DNA from: Linum tenue
Lineage: Eukaryota; Streptophyta; Magnoliopsida; Malpighiales; Linaceae
Assembly: GCA_946122785.1 (NCBI GenBank)
Contig: CAMGYJ010000005.1
Span: forward strand, 63,934,200-63,998,199
Direction: 5' to 3'
Length of the DNA: 64,000 nucleotides
The first letter of the stretch is position 1. Every line of letters starts with the position of its first letter. The notes beneath the pieces were generated by a model, which was given only the letters and a program-made list of their open reading frames with translations, was not told where the DNA came from and did not search any database. Both the position numbers and the translations under genes were made by a program. Below, piece by piece: positions 56,412 to 64,000 of this stretch.

Positions 56412-57584
56412 GTGGGGCATTGGAAGTACAACTGTTATAGGAGAAGCGGGCAACAGAAGAAGCAAGGTTCAGTTGCCGTGGTAGAAGTGGACAACAGTTA
56501 TGAAGACGATCTCGCCTTGGCTATGGATGAGAAGGCACATCGTGGTGATGTGTGGTTTCTGGATACTGCAGCCTCATACCATATGTCTCCGAACATGGAT
56601 TGTTTCACAACCTACGAGCAGATAGATGGTGGTAACGCGGTCATGGAAAATGGAGCTATCTGCAAGGTTGTTGGAATCGGGTCCATAAAGGTTCGAGCAC
56701 ATGATGGTTCGTTCTGTACCATGAATGATGTCAGGCATGTTCCAGGAATGACAAAGAACCTGATCTCCTTGAGCCTACTCGACAGCAAGGGTTTCAGTTT
56801 CAATAGAAAAGGTGGAGTTGTGTATGTGTGCAAGGGTTCGAGGAAGGTACTGAAAGGCGTGAAACGTGGTACCTTGTATGCATTGCAAGGAAATGGGTTG
56901 TCAGGTTATGCTGCAGTGGCACCATCTCAGGTTCATCAGGAATATATGACCACTCTCTGGCACATGAGAATTATTCATATGAGTAAATGGGGGATGCAAG
57001 TTCTGTGAGCATAATGTTTTTGGGAAGCCACTTCCAGCATGTTTCCCAAGAAGGGTATCCACCGAACGAAGGGGATACTGGATTATCTCCACTCCGACTG
57101 TTGGGGTCCTTCACGAGTTGAATCCATTGGAGGGAGCATTTATTTTCTGTCTATTATTGATGATTATTCGAGATTTACTTGGATTTTATGATGAAGGAGA
57201 AAACTAAGGCTTTCATGAAGTTCAAGCTGTGGAAGACATTGGTGGAGAATCAGACAAGTAATAAGATCAAGAAGCTGCGAAAGGACAATGGTATGGAGTT
57301 CTACAGTTCTGAGTTCAACAAATTCTGCAAGAATGAAGGGATTGCCCGTCATTGGACCATTAGAGATACACCACAGCAGAATGGTGTTGCAGAAAGGATG
57401 AACCAGACATTGTTCGAGAGAGCATAGTGCATGCTCTCTAATGCTGGACTAGAGAGAAGATTCTAGAGATACAACACAACAGAATGGTGTTGCAGAAAGG
57501 ATGAACCAGATATTGTTGGAGAGAGCATGATGCATGCTCTCTAATGCTGGACTAGAGTGAAGATTCTGGACAAAAGCAGTAAAC
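56412..57584 (+). pseudogene. Copia protease and integrase, broken, with ~105-bp tandem duplication
   Basis: The protease site reads FLDTAASYHM (DTAAS for DTGAS). Integrase follows with HSDCWGPSRV (57091-57120), LRKDNGMEFYSSEF and TPQQNGVAERMNQT, so all three acidic residues are visible, but stops interrupt. A ~105-bp stretch containing GGTGTTGCAGAAAGGATGAA is repeated in tandem at about 57366-57465 and 57466-57570. Confidence 0.86.
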
Positions 57585-59585
57585 ATGGCGTGCTTCCTGA
57601 TCAACCGTGGACCTCACACAGGTATCGAGTGTAAGACTCCTTATGAAGTGTGGTTTGGTAAGCCTGCTGATTACTCTTCACTGAAAGTTTTTGGGTGTCC
57701 TGTTTATTATCATGTAGATGAGGGTAAACTAAACCCAAGGGCATACAAGGGTGTATTTATGGGTTACGGAGATGGAGTTAAGGGATTTCAAGTCTGGTCA
57801 CCTTCTGAGCATCGAGTTATACTCAGTAGAAATGTGATATTTGATGAAAAGTCTTTGTTTAACCCCATGTTGAAGGTTACTGTTGTTGAAGGTAGCAGGA
57901 ATGTTGATAAGCAGGTGGAGCTGCAAACTCTCAAAGAGAGTGAGTTTGAGCATCAAATTGAAGAAAATCAACATGATGAGGATGTTTCTGCAGAGACGGA
58001 AACTTCAGCGTCCAGTGCACGAGCTCAACAGTCTATGGCTTCTGGTAGACCGAAGAGAGCGAATGCAGGAATACCTCCAGAGAGGTATGGCTTTGAGGAT
58101 ATGGTGGGGTATTCAGTTCAGATTGCTGAAAAAGTGAATGCATGTGAAGCACAGTCCTATAGAGAAGCCGTTTCGTGTGGTGAAGCTGATAAGTGGCTTG
58201 CCGCAATGGGAGATGAGATGGAATCCCATGACAGGAATCAGACTTGGGAGCTAGTCAAACGACCACATGGATGGAAGATTGTTACAAACAAGTGGATCGG
58301 CAAGAAGAAGGAAGGAATCACTTCAGAAGAGGGCATTAAATTTAAAGCTCGGGTGGCTGCACAATGCTTCTCTTAGAGGGAATGAGTGGACTACAATGAG
58401 ATTTTCTCACCTGTGATCCAACATACTTCGATCAGGGTGCTACTAGCAATAGTGGCACAATATGACTTGGAGCTCGAGCAACTAGAAGTGAAGACAGGTT
58501 TCCTACATGGAGAGTTGGAGGAAGAAATTTACATGATTCGACAAGAAGGATTCTAGGTTCCGAGAAAAGAAGACTATGTTTGTAAGCTGAAGCAGTCCTT
58601 GTATGGACTTAAGCAATCTCCGAGGCAGTGGTACAAGAGATTTGATAGTTAGATGCTGTAGCTGGGTTACAACAGAAGTCCATATGATTGTTTTGTATAT
58701 CACAATAAGGTGGAGGATGGTTCGATGATCTATCTTGTTCTATATGTGGATGATATGCTCATAACTGCGAAGTCAAAGTCTGATATCCAGAAGATATTGT
58801 CGAGGTTTGGCATGTCTTCAGCAAAGCCCTTGAATACTCCTAGTGCTTCAAATGTTCATCTATCATCAGCTTATGCACCGCAATCAAAGGCTAAGAAGGA
58901 GTACATGTCGAGAGTCCGATATGCTAGTGCAGTAGGTAGCTTTATGTACGCAATGGTATGCACTAGACCTGATCTTGCACACGTTATTAGTGTTGTCAGC
59001 AGGTTCATGATACAACCTGGGAAGGAGCATTGGCAGGCTATGAAGAGGATCTTTCAGTACCTTAACGATACATCTGAGGTGGGGATTAGCTTCGGAAGTT
59101 ATACAGAGTGCTTGGTGTCTGGGTATTCAGACTCGGACTATGCTGGAAATGTTGACACGAGGAATCGATGACCGGTTATGTATTTAATCTTGGGAGTTAC
59201 TGTAGTGAACAGGAAGGCAATTTTGCAGTCGGCGGTGACATTGTCTACTACTAAGGCAGAGTATATGGCATTGACAGAAGTTGCTAAGGAGGGGATATGG
59301 TTGAAGGGACTAGTTGGTGATCTGGGTCTACATCATGATCAGACAGTGGTGTATTGCGACAGTTTGAGTGCAATATGCTTGGCCAAGGATCAAGTCCATA
59401 ATGAGAGGACTAAGCACATCGATGTGAGGTATCATTTCTTGAGGACAGAGAAGAGGATTAAGGTGAAGAAGGTTGGCACCGCGGATAATCCTGCTGTCAT
59501 GTTCACGAAGTCGGTTCCACATGACAAGTTTCAACACTGCTTGGACTTGCTGAATGTGGGTGATGAAACGCCCCGATACTTTTAA
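57585..59585 (+). pseudogene. Copia reverse transcriptase and RNase H, broken
   Basis: The integrase C-terminal part (ACFLINRGPHTGIECKTPYE) leads into the RT (MESHDRNQTWELVKRPHGWK, FSPVIQHTSIRVLLAIVAQY, LKQSLYGLKQSPRQWYKRFD). The YVDD box is near 58747 (LVLYVDDMLIT). Then about 40 codons are missing in frame before ILSRFGMSSAKPLNTP. RNase H carries SDSDYAGNVDTRNR and VVYCDSLSAICLAKDQ. Stops at about 58375, 58555 and 58650 disable it. Confidence 0.88.
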
Positions 59586-61399
59586 CAAAACCGAAATAAC
59601 CATGGCTCCGGAGCTGGTTAAAAACAAAGCTTAAAATTCAAATACAACTTAAACATTCCCCAAGAGAAACGTCAAATGAAATTTCCCTATACACGTGGGC
59701 GACCTCAGATCACAGTCAATAAAACTCAATTCTTTTGAACCTCCAGCTATACTCGTAATCATAAACATAAATAACTAAACAAACTCTAACTCTAACTCCT
59801 TGCTGAGCTCCCTGAGACCTTGTCCACGCTGGTACGGCTGCTCGCCATCGTCCTGCCTCTTCTCAAAAACCACGACCGTCAAGCTTGCTCAACCTGGTGA
59901 GTGAGAAGGGGTCAGTCTCGTCGTTACTTCCTAAGGTCTTTGCCCTTAGAAATCTCCTTGCTAAAACACGTTATTAGCGTTGTCTTTCCTTAGATGAAAG
60001 TCGTTCTCGCTTCCATCCCTCAACTTTATTACTCAAAACCTTATAGAATATCCTTACTACAAATCTTATCTTATAGAAGTTATTTGCATCTATCCCGACT
60101 TAATCACATATCACTAGGGAATCACCGCGTTACGTATCGCCGTCCGGTGTCCCTATCCTCAAGGCAATGGTATTGCGTTACGTATCGCCGTCCAGTCCAT
60201 GCCCAGCCAACTACTGCGTTACGTATCGCCGTCCAGTAGTGACCCGACCATCTACCGCGTCCAGTAGTGGCCCAACCTCCCAGGGTTCAATTATCATCAT
60301 CCATACAACATCACAACACATACATACATAGCACAACGCGTGCCTCCACCTTAAGTAGGCGGTGGGATGCCTCACACACATAATCGCGCTTATTTGAAAA
60401 TTAAATAACATAACTGAAAAAGGCATAAACTAAAAGACCTCGACGGAGATTTTACCCCTTTACACTCACCTTAAATGATTTGTAATTCCAGGGCGATTGG
60501 AATTGTTCATTTGCCTTGGCGGATTCCATCTTCTCCATTAGAGCTCAATTGGTCCTTTGCTCCAAGACAACAATTTCTCAACCCCCCACGTGAACACATG
60601 CATAGGAAAAATGCCAACCATGTAAAGCCATTAAACCCCCTTCCAATATCCACGATATGCTTTTTACCAAGCTGATCCATTCTCCCTCCATGTCGAGGTC
60701 CCTGGCCACGTATCAATTTAAGAGATGCCGTGAATGAATTCAGCTTTACCTCAATTTTGAATCATCAATAACTTGAATTCCCTCGGTTTCGTTCTAAATC
60801 AAGCTACGAGAGTAAAAATGTCAACAGCCCAAACAGCAATACCCAAACCAACTTCTTGCACCCATGATCAGTAATATTGTAAGAATGAAGAATCTACCTT
60901 AAAGATCGACCACCCCAGATCATCCTGCCTATGATTCTTCCTCGTTAGTTCCTATTGTGATCGCGTCGTTCCCGGTTCAAGGCACCTACCATCGCTCATC
61001 ATCGTACTCAAGCCGCTCCTCCTCCCAATAAAGCTGCATCTGACATGTGTTTTTTGTGCTCATCTGTCAAATGGAACAGGGGCGCAAATATGCTCTCCTT
61101 TTCCTTCACGTTCCAGCGTTTATATAGATGTAAAAGAGTTATGAAAACCCTTCCCTTGATGATTCATGCCCTTCCCTTGTTCTCCAATTTAGCGGGCAGA
61201 TCCGGGAAGGAGAATGGACAAACTCAGCCCACTCACGACATCCATTTCTCTCCATCAATTTCCAACTTTGGCCCAATTACTAATTGGGTCTTGCTTCCTT
61301 CAATCGAGTTTAGTTTGATCTGAGTTCTAGTACGTAATCATCGACGCCATCCATATAATTATTTCGGTCGAACCTGAACCCGAATGTCGGGGTGTTACA
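59564..61399 (-). mobile_element. Solo LTR, 1836 bp, TSD GGTGA
   Basis: It begins TGAAACGCCCCGATAC and ends GTCGGGGTGTTACA on the plus strand; the minus-strand start TGTAACACCCCGA is a common gypsy LTR start. TSDs GGTGA lie at 59559-59563 and 61400-61404. Removing it rejoins the copia tail (CTGAATGT..ACTACTCCCTACGG, compare 55210-55240). A GCGTTACGTATCGCCGTCC motif recurs three times at 60127-60235. No coding region was recognised. Confidence 0.78.
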
Positions 61400-61498
61400 G
61401 GTGACTACTCCCTACGGGGAATTGATGGTAGGAGAGAGAGAAGGAGCAGAGTACATCAGAGATTTCAGAGGAAGAGGATTCAAGTCAAGGTGGAGATT

Positions 61499-61847
61499 TG
61501 TTGATGTGACTTGAATCGGACTATCAGCCGCTACGACCGAAAGTCACGGGGCCTAGCCCATGGTGTACGGGCTCAATGTTATTTGGGTTTGGGTTCCGGG
61601 CCTGGGTGTAACCGCTTTTCCTTTACCATATTGGATTAGGGAAGTACTATAAATACTTATCATAATCCTCTGTATTCTGTATCTCCTCAAAGTATAGTGA
61701 GACTGGCTCTCTCTTGCACATGGAATAGCTAACACACATTGTGTTAGTGAACCACGTAAATCGTGTGTATGTTTTCGATTCTCGCTTTCGTATTCTTGCT
61801 TTCTCGATTCCGGAGATTTCCCGATCCTTAGCAGCGCATTTATAACA
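61499..61847 (+). repeat. Copia LTR (right copy)
   Basis: 349 bp, TGTTGATGTGAC to TTATAACA; TATA box TACTATAAATAC near 61645. Confidence 0.88.
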
Positions 61848-61900
61848 TGAACTATTCACACACACAAAAAGAGAAAAATAAGGAAAAGAAAACAAACTGT

Positions 61901-61950
61901 CGTTGGGTTGCCTTCCAATAAGCGCTAGTTTAACGTCACTAGCTCGACGT
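61901..61950 (-). promoter_or_regulatory. Conserved Athila non-coding motif, second copy
   Basis: Minus-strand counterpart of 21209-21258 (CGTCGAGCTA, GACGTTAAA, AGCGCTTATTGGAAGGCAAC). It lies shortly after the gag-protease end, at the equivalent position. Confidence 0.65.
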
Positions 61951-62034
61951 TGCGGATCTATCATACTTGAGGACATGAAGCCACCAAGAGCGGATTCGCC
62001 ACGGTCTTGGGGCAAGGCTTATCACCTCCTACGT

Positions 62035-64000
62035 TTAGCTCCATAGGGTGGCCCTTTTGGCTCGACACTTTTTCCTTACCCTTATCTTTTGGATGGGAGG
62101 AGGCTCGGTTAAGCTTATCCCTCCACGCTTTCTTCTTCTCTCCTCCAGGCTTAGTACCCGCCTTGCTTCCTGCACTTCATCATCAAATGGAACACACGCA
62201 CTAGTGAGATTTGCCTTGAGAGGCTCACCCCCACTTCCATTCATACCACTCGAGTCCATTTTTTTCACAACATCTTTCTTAACCTTAGGATCAATTGAAA
62301 GAGTGAGTTTCTCCTCTCCATCTCTCAAAACCAGAGTTCCCTCATTAACATCGATTAAGGCCTTGGCGATGGCAAGGAAGTGGAGTCCTAGTATGAGTGG
62401 CATATCTGCATCTTCACTTATATCAAGGATAACAAAATCCGTCGGATAATAGAAATTGCCAAATCTCACTAGGACGTCCTCCACAATAGCCCTAGGACTA
62501 ATGAAAGAGTGATCGGCCAATGTTATACTAGGCCTAGTGGGCTTCAAAATTCAAATGCAACTTCCTAAAAAGCTTGTAAGGCATCACATTAATGCTTGCT
62601 CCTAAGTCTGCCAAGGATTTTCTTATATGATGGTTTCCGATGCAAAGAGGTTTTGTAAAACTTCATGGATCCGGTTGCTTTTTAGGCAACTTGTTGAGGA
62701 TAAAGCCAGAGCACTCCTCGCCTAAGGTGACATTGGCGAAGTCTTCATATTTTGGCTTCTTGGCGAGAAGCCCCTTGAGGTATTTGGCATACCTTGGCAT
62801 GTGCACCATGGCCTCTAAAAATGGAATGGTGATGCGGAACTTCTTGAGCATCTCCATGAATCCACCACATTACCCCTCCAATCGATCCTTGTACATCTTT
62901 GTGGGGAAAGGAAGAGGAGGCTTGTACTCAGCCACTTGTGGTTGCGTCGACAATGCCTTCTTAGGCTCTTCTTCCGTTTCTCCCACTTCTTTGTGATTAT
63001 TGGCCGTTGGAGGGGTCTTCTTTGCTTCCATCATTTCCTTAGGAACAACCTCCGGGGTAACCTTCCCACTCCTCAAAAGAATAGCATTGCAATCGACATT
63101 TTGATCTTTGGGGTTGACAATGGTTTGAGAGGGTAGGACTCCCCTTGGTTTCTCAGTGAGGATCCCATCGAGATTACCAATTTTCACCTCTAAGTTTTGA
63201 AGGCTTGCTTGATGGCTCCTTAATCCCGCTTCAACCTAGGAAAATTTGTTGTTGCCACATCCATAAATTGCTCAATCTTCTCAAAATTTTGTGTGCTCAT
63301 GCTCACAAAGTGGTCACAAGGTCTTCAAGTTTTGCAAACTTATCGGGTTGTTGGAACCCTTGGCCTCCTTGAGCTTGAAACAGTTGTTGGAAATTGTAGC
63401 CTTGGAATTGCGACCTTTGTTGAATGAAGGTAGGCCTTTGTTGATAATTTCCCGTCGGTCCTTGAAAACGGGGGGGGGGGGGGGTCTTGCATTGGTAGGA
63501 GAAGACCAGGAGAAATTCGGATGATTTCGCCACCTCGGGTTGTAAGTGTTGCTATAGGAGTTGTTCCCCCTAGCATTGGCAACGAAACTCACTTGCTCCT
63601 CGGGGGTGCTGGATTCCTTCATCATTTGGCAATCCGAAATCTTGTGGTTGGTCCTTGAACACCAATCACACGCCATTACCGGCCTCTTCCCACGCTTCTT
63701 ATCCTAAAGGAGTGCAACAATCAATCGATCAATCTTCGCTTCAAGCGGGGGACTCGCTCCTACACTTTGCAGTCCCCTTGCGGTGCTTCTTTTTCCACTT
63801 CTAGTCAAACCCCAATAATACCCTTTACTTTCCATGTCTTCAAGCAACTCGGTCACTTGGGGTGGAGTCATGTCATCAATTTCCCTTGACATAAGGAGTC
63901 AATGAGGATCATGTCGTCTTAGTGGAGACCGCCATAGAAGGTCTCAATCCGGAATTGCTCCTCGAACCCGTGATGTGGGCATTGGAGGAACTAGTCGGAG
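62035..64000 (-). pseudogene. Athila-like gag-protease, frameshifted, runs off the window
   Basis: From the right edge: CPHHGFEEQFRIETFYGGL (gag core, near 63930-63990), MTPPQVTELLEDMESKGYYW (63850), knuckle CDWCSRTNHKISDC (about 63630-63670), and YSNTYNPRWRNHPNFSW. A 15-base C run (63470-63484) shifts the frame. MPRYAKYLKGLLAKK follows (62770), then protease KSLADLGASINVMPYKLF (about 62575-62630) and MPLILGLHFLAIAKALID (62350). Each block parallels the 901-aa protein at 18490-21195. A further shift near 62545 splits the protease. No RT follows. Confidence 0.88.

Larger units (their letters stand above)
54872..61847 (+). mobile_element. Compound Ty1/copia insertion sharing LTRs, TSD TGAA(A/C)
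   Basis: Three LTR pieces lie in one orientation: the first ~50 bp of an LTR at 54872, a complete LTR at 55330-55666, and a complete LTR at 61499-61847. Between the first two is only the 3' end of a copia RNase H; between the last two is a nearly full copia interior. Outer flanks TGAAA (54867-54871) and TGAAC (61848-61852) look like one decayed TSD, so this was one insertion later rearranged by recombination between LTRs. All coding parts are broken. Confidence 0.82.
46103..64000 (-). mobile_element. Second Athila-like element, minus strand, heavily nested, runs off the window
   Basis: On the minus strand: gag-protease (from beyond 64000 to 62035), the conserved AGCGCTT..GGCAAC motif (61901-61950), then, after removal of the copia element at 54872-61847, an ATHILA ORF-1-like gene (53957-52869). 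The GTGTGGGGGAG purine tract (about 52094-52104) and the 3' LTR (52093 back to 46103, interrupted twice) follow. Again no reverse transcriptase or integrase is present between protease and the motif. Frameshifts and a poly-C run break gag. It is older than the insertions it carries. Confidence 0.85.

Overview
The window looks like nuclear DNA of a flowering plant, probably a dicot: one intron-rich gene with GT/AG introns, one single-exon plant-specific gene, and a large surplus of nested plant retrotransposons (Ty1/copia, Ty3/gypsy Athila-like, LINE) plus hAT-type MITEs. No bacterial, phage, rRNA, tRNA or CRISPR features were seen. About 4.5 kb belongs to host genes or their broken copies; most of the rest is transposon sequence or unassigned AT-rich DNA.

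Host genes. A TRM7/FTSJ1-type tRNA 2'-O-methyltransferase gene lies at 1037-4332 (+, 11 coding exons, 324 aa). It is followed, in the opposite orientation, by a broken copy (5161-5410, -) of a small basic plant protein gene. The same convergent pair occurs again further right. In that second block the TRM7 copy is a 5'-truncated pseudogene (remnants of exons 9, 10 and 11 between 15738 and 32430), while the small gene is intact (35693-36142, -). The two blocks therefore look like a duplication with reciprocal gene loss.

Insertions in the left half. A LINE 3' end (1-499) lies upstream of TRM7. A second LINE fragment (6860-7583 plus 11809-11940) was split by a copia element (7584-11808). A PIF/Harbinger-like relic (about 13409-14700) and a 1-kb terminal-repeat element (14700-15735, with an inverted second copy at 36332-37338) follow. 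Intron 9 of the TRM7 pseudogene holds a hAT MITE. Its intron 10 holds a TACGTAA-rich 187-bp satellite, a young Athila-like element inserted in that satellite (17006-24994), a solo LTR (25750-26133) and a copia element (26564-31709).

Insertions in the right half. A hAT MITE (38631-39336) is followed by a non-coding LTR element full of GGCGCC-rich tandem repeats (39892-46097). Next comes a second, minus-strand Athila-like element (46103 to beyond 64000). Its 3' LTR was interrupted by a hAT MITE (46472-47218) and a small gypsy-derived element carrying one 641-699 aa ORF (47441-51079). Its interior was interrupted by a compound copia element (54872-61847), which itself contains a solo LTR (59564-61399).

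Both Athila-like elements carry gag-protease but no reverse transcriptase or integrase core, so they should depend on a partner in trans. In the young one (17006-24994) the deletion is in frame, giving a single 901-codon ORF that ends in an integrase-tail-like segment, and its two LTRs appear identical. Target-site duplications could be read for almost every element, which allows the insertion order to be reconstructed.
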